Numbered from the stretch's first letter, positions 7,722-17,925 are shown. The stretch is 64,000 bases of DNA from JAHDHW01 sp963793295 (GCA_963793295.1 CAWBZX010000011.1:186001-250000); one strand, 5' to 3'. Numbers and translations: made by a program. Notes: generated by a model from the letters alone, not told the origin.

Positions 7722-10064
7722 ATGAAAAACCAAAAGATCCGTCGACTCGCCGCTATTATGTTTACCGACATTGTTGGATATACTGCTTTGATGCAAAAGG
7801 ATGAAAATGCTGCCGCAGAAATCAGAGCACATCATCGACAAGAATTTCAACAAGTATCATGAAATTTACAATGGAGAAATATTACAATATTTTGGAGATG
7901 GTACGCTCAGTGTTTTTCAAAGTGGAGTGGAAGCGGTGGAATGTGCCATTGCCATTCAAAAGGCTTTAAACAAAGGAGAGCCTGTCCCGTTGCGGATTGG
8001 CTTACACATGGGAGATATTGTTTTTGATGGAACGGAAATTTATGGCGACGGTGTGAATCTGGCTTCCCGAATTGAAAGTATGGGCGTTGCCGGAGCTATT
8101 CTACTCTCCGGAAAATTAAATGATGAACTCAAAAATCAACAGCAAATTTCAACCAAGTCTTTAGGACATTTTGAATTTAAAAATATTGCCAATCCCGTTG
8201 AAGTTTTTGCAGTAACCAATGATGGGATAAAAATTCCAATACGTTCGGAACTTAAAGGAAAGCAAAAAAAACAAACCAAAACTATTGCGGTACTTCCTTT
8301 TGTCAATATGAGTTCCAATGAGGATAACGAATACTTTAGTGATGGAATGACCGAAGAAATCATCAACGCTTTAGCTAAAATCAAAAGCCTGAAAGTTACT
8401 TCCAGAACTTCTTCTTTCTTTTTTAAAAATAAAAAAATACCGATTCCACAGATTGGTACAGCAACTAAATGTTTCTACCATTTTGGAAGGCAGTATTCGC
8501 TTGTCCGGAAATAAGATGCGGATAACAGCGCAGTTGATTGATGTCGCGGATGATTTTCATTTTTGGTCAGAAACTTTTGATCGATCAATCGAGGATATCT
8601 TTGCTGTTCAGGATGAAATCAGTCTGTTGATTGCTGATAAATTGCGAGAGCATATTGGACATTTTGAAATAGAAGATCATCTTGGTAGATGCTCCAGAAA
8701 TACCTGTTGAAATCTATAAACTATACTTAAAAGGCAGGTATCATATCATAAAAATGAGTAAGCCTGATATTGAAAAAGGGCATTTCGATTTTAGAAGGAA
8801 GTCATTGCAGAAGCAACCCAATTTTGCTTTGGCTTATTTGGGGATACATCTGGGATACACATTACTCGGAACGATGGGGATGATCCCGGCAGATGAAGCT
8901 TTTGCTAAAGGACAACCATTTCTGGATAAAGCTATTGGAATTGGACGAAAATTTACCGGAATCTCAACTAAATCTTTCCTAGATTTGCTTGTTGGCAAAA
9001 ATGGGATTTGGAAGGCACTTATCGGCATTTGAACAAAGCTTTTGAAATTCGTCCGACTGTCGAATATTTACCAGACAATGGCGACTACCCTCGTATGTGG
9101 AAGGGAAATTTAAAGCCTGCCTCAAATTATATAGAAACAGCCTTGCAACTTGATCCATTTTCGGCAATGAATCATCATTTTAAAGGATTTATATTTTACC
9201 TTCAAGAGCAGTATGAAAAAGCTTTTCCATGTTTTGAAAAAAGTCTTAGCCTAAAACCTGACTTGCATTTTCCTAAATTGTCTTGGGGAAATTCATTGAT
9301 ATTAATGGGGCGTGCCGCAGAAGGTTTGGCTTTCTTTCAGAAGCTACCAGATGATATACCCGGCTTAACCAAGTTAGGAGGAACTACCCTTGCTTACATT
9401 GCCTTGGGTGATATTGAAAAAGCAGAAGAGAGGATTGCAAAACTGGAAGCTGCTCTGCAAACCGGTTCCATGGGGAGTGCCATGAATTATTTAATTTACA
9501 GTCAAACAATGATGGACAAATATGATGAGGCAATCCAGCTGATTGAACAGGGAATTGCCTTGCGATTACCGATGATGTTATCTGTTGAATACAGAACCGA
9601 TCGTCAAACCCCTCCGTTCTATTCCTCGCTTTCAGGAGTTGATGCGACAAGTATTGGGAACCGAAACTACTTTCAATATTTCAAAAAGAAAATATAAAAA
9701 ATCCTTACTCGATGAAGAGGTTCTACAAAAATATAAGCATCAATTAGAAACTTTGATGGTGAATGAAAAACCATATCTCGATCCTAACCTGACGCTCCGC
9801 AGTTTGGCTCAAATAATGGCAATCCCTCCCAATCATTTGTCGCAATTACTCAATGAAGGTTTCGATAAAAATTTTGCAGAATACGTCAACTCTTACCGCG
9901 TGGAAACTTTCAAATCTAAAGCCGCTGACCCAACCCAACAACACCTGACCATTCTTGCCCTTGCCTACGACAGCGGTTTTAACTCCAAAACCGTTTTTAA
10001 CACCTTTTTTAAAAAAATGATGGGAAAAACACCAAAGGCTTATTGGAAAGAAGTAGTGAAGTAA
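7722..10064 (+). pseudogene. Cyclase / TolB-like / TPR / AraC fusion regulator, heavily broken
   Basis: Pieced together, this is one gene of roughly 770 codons. ATG 7722 starts a class III cyclase-like domain (RRLAAIMFTDIVGYT, QYFGDGTLSVF, IYGDGVNLASRIE). A TolB-like domain follows (TIAVLPFVNMSSNEDNEYFS, then ILEGSIRLSGNKMRITAQL), then TPR repeats, and a C-terminal AraC-type helix-turn-helix (LTLRSLAQIMAIPPNHLSQL, FNSKTVFNTFFKKMMGKTP). The frame breaks at least near 7854, 8458, 8684, 8937, 9000, 9070, 9105 and 9585, and a TAG replaces an expected TGG at about 8980 in the restored frame. The cyclase domain lacks the lysine of active adenylate cyclases (FGDG in place of K-T-I-G-D), so it may have been a sensory domain. 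Indels plus a nonsense codon support true decay. Confidence 0.85.
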
Positions 10065-10230
10065 TTCTTAGGAACGAGGAGCGAGTTGTCAGTTGTCTCT
10101 CACTCCTCTCAAAAACAATAAGTTCCGATTTATAAACCCGAACGATTCCCTCTCCTCCTCCCCTTACCTTTGAGTTCTGAAAAGGTTATAAAAAACTGAA
10201 TTCTATTTTTTCACCAAAAAACATCAAAGA

Positions 10231-11262
10231 ATGAACTCGATAACAATGAAATCAACTAAGGTAAATTACCCCAAAATGGACTCAAACAAAATGAAAGCAA
10301 TCATAGTCACTAAATACGGAGCTCCAGATGTTCTCCAATTCACTGATGTTAAAAAGCCATCTCCTAAGGATAATGAAGTACTCATTAAGATTCATGCGAC
10401 ATCAGCAACTTCAGGAGATGCTCGAATCCGAAGAGCTGACCCATTTATCATTCGATTAATATTCGGTTTCAAAAAACCAAGAAAATCAACCCTTGGAGTA
10501 GTTGTCGCTGGTGAAATTGAAGCAATAGGAAAAGAGGTGACAAAATTTAAAGTCGGGGATCAGGTCTTTGGATCCACAGGAATGCGTTTTGGTACCTATG
10601 CCGAATATGCTACTATGCCTGAAGATGGCGTGTTGGCTTTAAAACCAAAAAACATGAACTATGAAGAAGCGGCAGCTATTCCTTTTGGCGCAACAGCCGC
10701 ATTGCATTTTCTTAGAAAAGCAAAAATTCAAAGTGGACAGAAAGTTCTTATTTATGGCGCTTCCGGAGCGATTGGTACGGCTGCGATTCAACTCGCGAAG
10801 TCATTTGGTGCTGTAGTTACTGCGGTATGTTCGACCACAAATATTGAAATGGTAAAAACGCTGGGAGCGGAAAAGGTATTCGATTATACCAAAGAAGATT
10901 TTTCTGAGAGCGGTGAAAAATATGATGTCATTTTTGAGACAGTAGGCAAAAGCTCGTTTTCGAAAAGTATCAAATCACTCCATACAAAAGGATGTTTACT
11001 TATGGCTTCCGCTGGACCTTCTCATATGTTTCGAGGTTTGCTGGTTTCAATCACAAGCGCTAAAAAAGTGATCTCCGGTGTGATAGCCGAAAGTGCCGAA
11101 GACATGACCTACCTCAAAGAGCTTATTGAAACTGGGCAGCTGAAAGCAGTCATTGACAGACGCTATCCTTTGGAACAGACAGCCGAGGCACACAGGTATG
11201 TCGATAAAGGACACAAAAAGGGAAATGTGGTCATAACTATCGAGCATAGGAATAAATCCTAG
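10231..11262 (+). CDS. Zinc-independent medium-chain reductase (quinone oxidoreductase-like)
   Basis: The 343-residue product belongs to the MDR superfamily. It has an N-terminal GroES-like domain (residues 21-140; MKAIIVTKYGAPDVLQFTDV, GVVVAGEIEAIGKEVTKFKV) and a Rossmann domain with the NADPH-binding motif YGASGAIGTAAIQLAK near residue 175. The catalytic and structural zinc cysteines of alcohol dehydrogenases are missing, pointing to NADPH:quinone or enone reductase activity. The longest frame starts at ATG 10231, but the domain itself begins at ATG 10291 and the first 20 residues look dispensable. It follows the broken AraC-fusion regulator by 166 bases; whether that protein once controlled it is unknown. 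Confidence 0.82.
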   Translation: MNSITMKSTKVNYPKMDSNKMKAIIVTKYGAPDVLQFTDVKKPSPKDNEVLIKIHATSATSGDARIRRADPFIIRLIFGFKKPRKSTLGVVVAGEIEAIGKEVTKFKVGDQVFGSTGMRFGTYAEYATMPEDGVLALKPKNMNYEEAAAIPFGATAALHFLRKAKIQSGQKVLIYGASGAIGTAAIQLAKSFGAVVTAVCSTTNIEMVKTLGAEKVFDYTKEDFSESGEKYDVIFETVGKSSFSKSIKSLHTKGCLLMASAGPSHMFRGLLVSITSAKKVISGVIAESAEDMTYLKELIETGQLKAVIDRRYPLEQTAEAHRYVDKGHKKGNVVITIEHRNKS

Positions 11263-11565
11263 GAAAATATTGGGGATAGCTGGGGATCTTTTATTTTGGA
11301 AATCAATTTCTTATTTTTCGCTTTAATTTCAGTCAACTTGGACATCTTCAATTAAAATCTGGTCGTTTTGAATCTTGTAATTTTTAAAATTTAGCACCCT
11401 CTAATTGACCATAGCTTAATTTAGATAAAAGGAGTGCATTTAAATAAAAAAAAGATATTTTTGAGAAGATAAAACAACCCGATAGTTAACAAAGTGTAAA
11501 ACAGCTATTCACCCTAAGTGAGCATTCGTTTTTTGCACGAAATATTGTACCTCATTAAAAAAATC
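11263..11565. other. AT-rich intergenic stretch
   Basis: I see no coding frame, clear hairpin or recognisable promoter here beyond poly-A/T runs. The open frame of the next gene extends to 11518, but those codons precede the lipoprotein signal and are probably untranslated. Confidence 0.4.
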
Positions 11566-12228
11566 ATGAAGAGAATATTAATCATTTTGGGTATATTCAT
11601 TTTTGGATGTAATTCAAATAATAATGAATCTGTCAAAATTGAATCCTCGACGCAGGATGAAGAGAAAAAATTGTCACCAAAAAAAGAAATTCAGAATGGA
11701 GATTTAATATTTCATACTTCAACGTCAAATCAAAGTTTAGCCATTCAAATTGCCTCTAAATCAAAATATTCTCATGTAGGAATTATTTATCAAGAAGGAG
11801 ACGATTACTATGTTTATGAAGCGGTACAACCAGTAAAGTTGACTCCTATAAAAGCGTTTATAGATAGAGGAGAGAATAAATATTATGTTGTCAAAAGACT
11901 AAAAACAAGCGATGAATTTTTGACACCTGAAGGAATCTTGAAAATGAAAGAAATCGGGAAAAAATACTTAAATAAAAATTATGATTTAAGGTTTGAATGG
12001 TCAGATGAAAAGATTTATTGCAGCGAATTGGTTTGGAAAATTTACCAACAAGCCTTTGATATTAAAATTGGTGAACTACAAAAAATTAAGGATTTTGATT
12101 TAACAGATCCAGTGGTTAAAGCCAAAGCTCAAGAGAGATATGGAAATGACATTCCGATGGAAGAATTGATAATTACCCCTGACAGAATGTTTCAATCAGA
12201 TAAATTGATAACAGTCATTGAAAAATAA
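11566..12228 (+). CDS. YiiX-type permuted NlpC/P60 lipoprotein
   Basis: ATG 11566 opens a lipoprotein signal (MKRILIILGIFIFGC, lipobox cysteine 15); an in-frame ATG at 11518 would bury it. The 220-residue product matches YiiX/YebB circularly permuted papain-like hydrolases: GDLIFHTSTSNQSLAIQIAS, then SHVGIIYQEG carrying the histidine, and the catalytic cysteine in EKIYCSELVWKIY near the C-terminus. Such enzymes cut amide bonds in peptidoglycan or lipid substrates. A lipid anchor suggests action in the periplasm or at the outer membrane. The exact substrate cannot be told. Confidence 0.8.
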   Translation: MKRILIILGIFIFGCNSNNNESVKIESSTQDEEKKLSPKKEIQNGDLIFHTSTSNQSLAIQIASKSKYSHVGIIYQEGDDYYVYEAVQPVKLTPIKAFIDRGENKYYVVKRLKTSDEFLTPEGILKMKEIGKKYLNKNYDLRFEWSDEKIYCSELVWKIYQQAFDIKIGELQKIKDFDLTDPVVKAKAQERYGNDIPMEELIITPDRMFQSDKLITVIEK

Positions 12229-12237
12229 AAAACAAAA

Positions 12238-12362
12238 ACAACAATGAATATTCGTTCCTGCCAGCTTAGCTGACCAGCTGAAAACCTGCCTGCAGGCAGG
12301 TTCGATGTAAGCCAAAGCACTTTAAAAAATTTGCTGGCAAGGCGTATCACCCATCGTTAGAC
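12238..12362. repeat. Cassette-like intergenic hairpin D with 20-bp palindrome
   Basis: The left arm starts ACAACAATG (12238) and reaches GCCAGC (12260-12265). The right arm starts GCTGGC (12333-12338) and runs to CATCGTTAGAC (12352-12362). The necks pair exactly and the outer arms imperfectly. The end GTTAGAC fits the attC core GTTRRRY. The loop holds a perfect 20-base palindrome (12283-12302, AACCTGCC/GGCAGGTT). It lies between two unrelated genes, as a cassette boundary would. Confidence 0.5.
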
Positions 12363-12367
12363 TTCCT

Positions 12368-13354
12368 ATGAAAATATTAATTATCCAAACAGCATTTATT
12401 GGCGACGTCGTGTTAGCCACTCCTTTAATTGAAAAGTTAAAGGAAAAACATCCCGATAGCATTATTGACTTTCTATTAAGAAAGGGTAATGAATCAATAT
12501 TTGTTGAGCATCCCCATATCAATAAGGTTTTAATTTTTAACAAAAAGAAGAACAAATACCGAAATTTAATAGCTCTAATAAAAGCAATAAGATCTGAATC
12601 GTACGATTATGTCATCAATGTTCAACGGTTCTTTACAACTGGGCTAATAACAAGTTTATCAGGGGCAAAGGTGAAAATAGGTTTTGATAAAAACCCTTTA
12701 TCTTTTATGTTTACTCATAAAATTAGGCACAAAATATCGGAAAGCAAAGATATTCATGAGGTAGATCGGAACCTTTCGCTTATTAAAAATATAGCAGGAA
12801 ATGGATTTCAAAACCCTAAATTATACCCTTCAAAAAACGACGAAAAAGTAGTGCCAACCACCGATGATTATATATGCATTGCTCCGGCATCTGTATGGTT
12901 TACCAAACAATTTCCTTTAACTAAATGGTGTGAACTTATAAATAAAATCCCACAACGATATAACATCCATTTAATCGGTAGTCCTGACGATGTTGATCTT
13001 TGCGAACAAATCCAGAAAAGTACAAATGTCAATAGAGTAAAGGTCTCAGCAGGAAAGCTAACGATTTTACAATCTGTCGCATTAATTAAACACGCAAAAA
13101 TGACTTTTACCAACGATTCAGCTCCGCTGCACTTTGCATCTGCCGTAAATGCACCTGTTACTGCAATTTATTGTTCTACAATCCCAGAATTTGGATTTGG
13201 CCCCTTATCAGAGCATGCTCTTGTTATTGAAACAGAAGAAAAATTATCATGTAGGCCATGTGGTTTACATGGTAAAAGAGCATGCCCGCTACAACATTTT
13301 AAATGTTCGAATATTAATGTTGAAAAAATATTAACAAAATCTGGTATTATATAA
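12368..13354 (+). CDS. Glycosyltransferase family 9 (heptosyltransferase-like)
   Basis: This 328-residue GT-B enzyme opens with the GT9 signature ILIIQTAFIGDVVLATPLIE. The C-terminal half has the ADP-heptose-binding segment ICIAPASVWFTKQFPLTKW and the donor-site motif FTNDSAPLHFASAVNAPVTAIY. Family members add heptose to the lipopolysaccharide inner core at the cytoplasmic face of the inner membrane. hldD, which makes the ADP-heptose donor, lies at 35991 in the same window. It starts six bases after hairpin D and stands alone. WaaF-like function is likely but not certain. Confidence 0.85.
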   Translation: MKILIIQTAFIGDVVLATPLIEKLKEKHPDSIIDFLLRKGNESIFVEHPHINKVLIFNKKKNKYRNLIALIKAIRSESYDYVINVQRFFTTGLITSLSGAKVKIGFDKNPLSFMFTHKIRHKISESKDIHEVDRNLSLIKNIAGNGFQNPKLYPSKNDEKVVPTTDDYICIAPASVWFTKQFPLTKWCELINKIPQRYNIHLIGSPDDVDLCEQIQKSTNVNRVKVSAGKLTILQSVALIKHAKMTFTNDSAPLHFASAVNAPVTAIYCSTIPEFGFGPLSEHALVIETEEKLSCRPCGLHGKRACPLQHFKCSNINVEKILTKSGII

Positions 13355-13491
13355 CAACCAATAGAAAGAGGTGCTATTTTCTATTGTAAAATGAAGTTAA
13401 TTAAGGGGATTAAAAGAAGTTTTAGACTTATTTTGCGATAGATGAAAAAGCTTGTTGATTATTTAACCCAATAATTTAATCGGAAAGAGCA

Positions 13492-15057
13492 GTGCAATAC
13501 GATTTTGATTATATCATAATAGGAAGTGGATTTGGCGGTTCCGTAAGTGCTTTAAGGCTTGCTGAAAAAGGTTATAAAGTTCTTGTTATAGAAAAAGGGA
13601 AATGGTACAAACCAAAAGATTTTGCCAAAACCAATTGGAATCTGAGAAAATGGTTATGGATACCCTCTTTACGTTTCTTTGGAATAATGAAAATGAGCAT
13701 TTTCCGGCATATTGTAATTGTATCCGGGACTGGTGTCGGAGGAGGTTCTTTGGTGTATGCTAATACTTTACCCGTTCCAAAATCGACTTTTTATAATTCT
13801 GGAAGTTGGAGCGAACTTGAAGACTGGGAAACGGAATTAAAACCATTTTATCAAAAAGCATTAAAAATGCTTGGTGCATCAAAAAACCCAAAACTATTTG
13901 ATGGAGATATCGCATTAAAAGAACTTGCAAAAGAAATTGGAATAGAAGATAAATTTGAGCATCCCAATGTAGCCGTTTTCTTCGGAAAAGCAGACACAAA
14001 AGTTAAAGACCCTTATTTTGATGGAAAAGGACCTGAAAGATCCGGATGCAATTTCTGTGGCGGTTGCATGACTGGCTGCAGGTATGATGCGAAAAATACA
14101 CTTGACAAAAACTATCTTCATTTAGCTCAAAACAATGGTGCAAAAATTCTTGCTGAAAACGAAGTTTATAATGTTGTTCCAATTGATAATAATGATGGTT
14201 CAACAGGTTACAAAGTCTTGGTAAAAACCAGTACAAAGTTGTTTAAACAAAAAAAGGAATTCACTTCAAAGGGAGTTATTTTTTCGGGAGGTGTGCTTGG
14301 TACCATTAAATTACTGCTCAAATTAAAGAAAAAATCACTTCCCCGATTATCAAATAAATTAGGAGAAGATATAAGAACCAATAATGAAACGCTTATAAGT
14401 GTTTCAACGCTTGATAAGAAAAAAGATTTATCAAAAGGAGTGGCTATTGGAAGTCTACTCCATACAGACAGCAACAGCCACTTGGAAATTGTAAGATATT
14501 CCGAAGGATCTGGTTTTTGGAAACTCCTTCATTTACCATTATCTACCGGAAAAAATCCACTAAAACGTTTATTGAATATGACAGCTCAAGTGCTAAAAGC
14601 GCCAATTAGTTACTTCCAAATCTATTTTTTAAATAGTTGGTCAAAAAGCACAGCAGTTTTATTATTCATGCAGTCAATTGATAGTACTTTAAAATTTAAA
14701 AATAACTTCTTCGGTGTAATGACATCTGCTGTTAGCAAAGGAATAAAGCCCAGTCCCGATATACCTGAATCTTTAGAATTAACAAACAAATACAGCAAAA
14801 TAATTAATGGAAAAGCAACATCATTTGTCTTAGAAACTATCGCCGGAATTCCATCAACTGCTCACATTTTGGGAGGCGCCGTAATGGGAAAAGATAGTAC
14901 GGAAGGGGTAATAAACAAGAACAATGAAGTATTTGGGTACAATAATATGTTCGTCATAGATGGCGCTATGATTTCCGCGAATCCAGGAGTAAACCCAGCA
15001 CTTTCTATTACAGCTATTGCAGAAAGAGCAATGGAACAAATTCCATTCAAGAAATAA
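13492..15057 (+). CDS. GMC-family FAD oxidoreductase
   Basis: The frame begins at GTG 13492, with no in-frame ATG before the FAD motif. The 521-residue product has the dinucleotide-binding fold (YIIIGSGFGGSVSALRLAEKG, residues 7-27), a GTGVGGGSLVYAN flavin segment and a C-terminal GMC domain (FVIDGAMISANPGVNPALSI). Four cysteines cluster at 186, 189, 192 and 196 (CNFCGGCMTGC), a feature of the cholesterol-oxidase-like/GMC subgroup. There is no signal peptide. The substrate is probably an alcohol or sterol-like compound but cannot be fixed. It follows the GT9 gene by 137 bases. Confidence 0.83.
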   Translation: MQYDFDYIIIGSGFGGSVSALRLAEKGYKVLVIEKGKWYKPKDFAKTNWNLRKWLWIPSLRFFGIMKMSIFRHIVIVSGTGVGGGSLVYANTLPVPKSTFYNSGSWSELEDWETELKPFYQKALKMLGASKNPKLFDGDIALKELAKEIGIEDKFEHPNVAVFFGKADTKVKDPYFDGKGPERSGCNFCGGCMTGCRYDAKNTLDKNYLHLAQNNGAKILAENEVYNVVPIDNNDGSTGYKVLVKTSTKLFKQKKEFTSKGVIFSGGVLGTIKLLLKLKKKSLPRLSNKLGEDIRTNNETLISVSTLDKKKDLSKGVAIGSLLHTDSNSHLEIVRYSEGSGFWKLLHLPLSTGKNPLKRLLNMTAQVLKAPISYFQIYFLNSWSKSTAVLLFMQSIDSTLKFKNNFFGVMTSAVSKGIKPSPDIPESLELTNKYSKIINGKATSFVLETIAGIPSTAHILGGAVMGKDSTEGVINKNNEVFGYNNMFVIDGAMISANPGVNPALSITAIAERAMEQIPFKK

Positions 15058-15243
15058 CAAGCGGATAATTTTTAACAAAAATATTAATGGTAGCTTGTAG
15101 GGCGAATTTGATTAATATTATAAGAGGTAACATTCAATTTAAAATAGAAGTAAACCCAAGCTTTAAAACGTCATCTGTTAATCAGACGTAAAGAATTAAG
15201 TCCCTCCACTTGTATTAATTACGTTGAAATAATCACATCAAAA

Positions 15244-17712
15244 ATGACTGATTTTTATCCCAAATTTAGATTCATACTTTTGATACAAATATTCTGTTTT
15301 ACCGGAATAGTTGGGTGGAGTCAGAACCTTAATCTAAAAGTAGTGGGCGATATTAATCAAGGTTTTAGCGTAGCCATTTATTCCGGCAGCAAATTGGTAG
15401 TTCAAAATACGGAAGAGTTTTCACTCCGAATTGCCAATTTAGATTTAAGCGAAAAAGTTGAAATAGCTGCCTGGAAAGGATCAAAATGGATAGGTGATGA
15501 AAACATGGTACTGCTAACTAAAGAGAGTTATATATCAGCACTTGATTTGAATTTATCAATTAGTGTGACCTATCAGGTGATCAATCAAAATGTTATTAAA
15601 AAGACGATCAATTTATTTCAGTCAAGCATACCTGCTTTATATTATACCCTTGAAGAAACTTCAAGACCAGTAAAACCACCCTCCAAATATATCACCTTTG
15701 AACATGATGATTTTCCCGGAGGTTTTGCACATGAGATATTTCCGTCCGTTGGTTTTGTAACTCCGGATAATCAACTGGTTGGTTTTTTAATGGATGCTGG
15801 TTATAAAAACCACTATACGCGTACTACACGTCGTCGTTTTAACGGACACGGTGGTGGTTTTGTAGGTATGAGAAAACTGCCTGATCCGGCTCTGATCTCC
15901 GTTGCAACTTTAGCAGAGCGAGATCAAAATCAAAATTATATCAAACAAACATTTGGCGAATTGTACAACTTGGATGCTGGATCCGAATTAATATTAAAAA
16001 TTGATGAAGCGTTTCAGAAAGTCAGAGCTGTCGAAATTGAAAAACAAGCCGGGTTGATCACATTAAACTGCGAGCCTTCTGACCGATCAGGTATTGAAAT
16101 AATCACTCCATTGAAAGATCAAAAGGTATACACCATTTCCTTCTTTGCTAAAGGAACGACACCGGTAGCACTTAAACTTTTTAGAATTAAAAATGGAAAA
16201 AAAACGATTGAATTAGAACACGGAATCAAATACATCGACAAATTTCCCGTCAATGAAAATGACTGGACACTTTTTAAAGGAAGTATTTTAGTTCCCTACA
16301 TAGAAAATGATAGCGTGTCCATGTTTATTGGTTCCCAATCCGGAAAAAAATGCACCCTTCAGATTAAAGAATTGCAAATCGTAGAACATCAGCCTCAAAA
16401 GAGGCCATACAACATAATTCCAATGGGAGAAGCAGTAACAAAGACAACATACGTTTTTGTTGAACCATGGGTAAACCATCACGATTTTATGATTTCCTCA
16501 CAATTGCGCCTTGCCGAAGGGAAAGGATTTGAGGGTTCTTCGATAGAAAAAATGTTGTATGCAAACTTTAATATGTTGACCTGGATCACTTCTGTAAATG
16601 ATTTTACACCCTTCAATGTTCCGAATATGAACTATGCTCCGGACATGTATAACAGGGATGCATTTTTTTCCATAATTTCAAGCTACAATAAAGAGTTAAA
16701 CCTTAAGATTTGGGAACAATGGGGTAAAACGCAAACTTCAAAAGGAGCTATTGCTACTATCATAACACCATACATGGGGTCTGTGGAAGCTAAAGACAAT
16801 GAAGCGACTATCCAATGGCTCATTTGGGCAATGATGAACAAAAGACGCTTCGGAGTTACCCTCCCTGCAGAGAAGATAGACAAAGCAGTTGCGTACGTTT
16901 TAAATGAATTTGATGAAGACAGAGATGGAATTTGCAAGTCCCATTTCACCCTGAGCCAGGTAGATATCATTGACTATCAACCGAAAACTGACCGTCTGGC
17001 TGTAAATCAGGGAATGTTTGCTATTGCATTGCGGACGATTAATGAATTGGGTTTTGAGCTATCAGAGACATATATTGAAAAAGCAGAAAAAGCATATCGT
17101 AGTTTTTACGATACACAAAGAAAACATCTTTTATTTGACAAAGATTTCCCTGATATCATTTCCTTAACTGATTTGGAACCAGAATTTTTCTCTCTGTGGT
17201 TATTTAACAGACCTATGTTAACCGACAGCATGGTCATCAATCATTTGGAGTTGATACCCATACTCAATAAAGTGCCGGATTCACCTCACCCAAGCTATGG
17301 TACAACAGCACCAATATGTGTAAGATTAACAGACGACGAAAAAGGCTATACCTACCTAAGTCCTGATTATCAACCTTTCGGGGAATTTGGTGAATCGAGC
17401 TACAAAGACGGTGCAAGAGATGGTGTTTATTACAATGGTGGAAGCTGGATGCGTGCTGAATATTGCGCATACGTAGTGGGGTTAAGACATGGATGGGACA
17501 AGTCAAAAGCACTAATGGAAAACAGAGTGTGGGCAGAAATTAATCTCAATCCAAATTGGCCTTATAGTAAAGAATTTATTCCTACAAAATGGATAAACCT
17601 TGATTCCTGGTGGCCTTCTACCCGAGGGTTATGCTGGAACGTATTTGTACTAATGGCAAACGAAGTTGCTGGCCTTCGCACACCTGATATGGACCCTGAT
17701 TATAATAAATAG
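15244..17712 (+). CDS. Secreted 822-aa protein, candidate (alpha/alpha)6 glycoside hydrolase
   Basis: ATG 15244 opens a signal peptide ending near GIVGWSQN (residue 27). The first 430 residues are beta-rich (probable N-terminal sandwich plus a carbohydrate-binding-like insert, GIEIITPLKDQKVYTISFFA). From about residue 450 the protein turns helical and aromatic, with six-hairpin glycosidase features: YNRDAFFSIISSYNKEL, DNEATIQWLIWAMM, LAVNQGMFAIALRTINELG and GVYYNGGSWMRAEYCAYVV. RDAFF and NGGSWM resemble active-site loops of GH37/GH63/GH94-like barrels, but I cannot place the family. A GH13 alpha-glucosidase follows 213 bases later, suggesting joint alpha-glucan or trehalose-like degradation in the periplasm or outside. 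No SusC/SusD pair is nearby. Confidence 0.6.
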   Translation: MTDFYPKFRFILLIQIFCFTGIVGWSQNLNLKVVGDINQGFSVAIYSGSKLVVQNTEEFSLRIANLDLSEKVEIAAWKGSKWIGDENMVLLTKESYISALDLNLSISVTYQVINQNVIKKTINLFQSSIPALYYTLEETSRPVKPPSKYITFEHDDFPGGFAHEIFPSVGFVTPDNQLVGFLMDAGYKNHYTRTTRRRFNGHGGGFVGMRKLPDPALISVATLAERDQNQNYIKQTFGELYNLDAGSELILKIDEAFQKVRAVEIEKQAGLITLNCEPSDRSGIEIITPLKDQKVYTISFFAKGTTPVALKLFRIKNGKKTIELEHGIKYIDKFPVNENDWTLFKGSILVPYIENDSVSMFIGSQSGKKCTLQIKELQIVEHQPQKRPYNIIPMGEAVTKTTYVFVEPWVNHHDFMISSQLRLAEGKGFEGSSIEKMLYANFNMLTWITSVNDFTPFNVPNMNYAPDMYNRDAFFSIISSYNKELNLKIWEQWGKTQTSKGAIATIITPYMGSVEAKDNEATIQWLIWAMMNKRRFGVTLPAEKIDKAVAYVLNEFDEDRDGICKSHFTLSQVDIIDYQPKTDRLAVNQGMFAIALRTINELGFELSETYIEKAEKAYRSFYDTQRKHLLFDKDFPDIISLTDLEPEFFSLWLFNRPMLTDSMVINHLELIPILNKVPDSPHPSYGTTAPICVRLTDDEKGYTYLSPDYQPFGEFGESSYKDGARDGVYYNGGSWMRAEYCAYVVGLRHGWDKSKALMENRVWAEINLNPNWPYSKEFIPTKWINLDSWWPSTRGLCWNVFVLMANEVAGLRTPDMDPDYNK

Positions 17713-17925
17713 GAACCCTATATCATAAACAAAAATGTCCTTTTGAATAGCTTTGTTAAACATTAAGAACAGATACTCACGATCGATCATTTTTAAAAAG
17801 AAAAAACGCCACAATTATTTTTAAAGGAATAAAAGCAACTAGTTTATTTACATGTTTGCAAACAGACATAAATAATAATTAATAAATTAGCTCAATAACT
17901 TTTTACGTAAATAAATACATTAACC

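Noticed and set aside
12283..12302. 20-base palindrome taken as an operator
   Set aside because: It sits in the loop of hairpin D and ends no gene by itself; palindromes of this type occur as dispersed repeats, so an operator role is unsupported.
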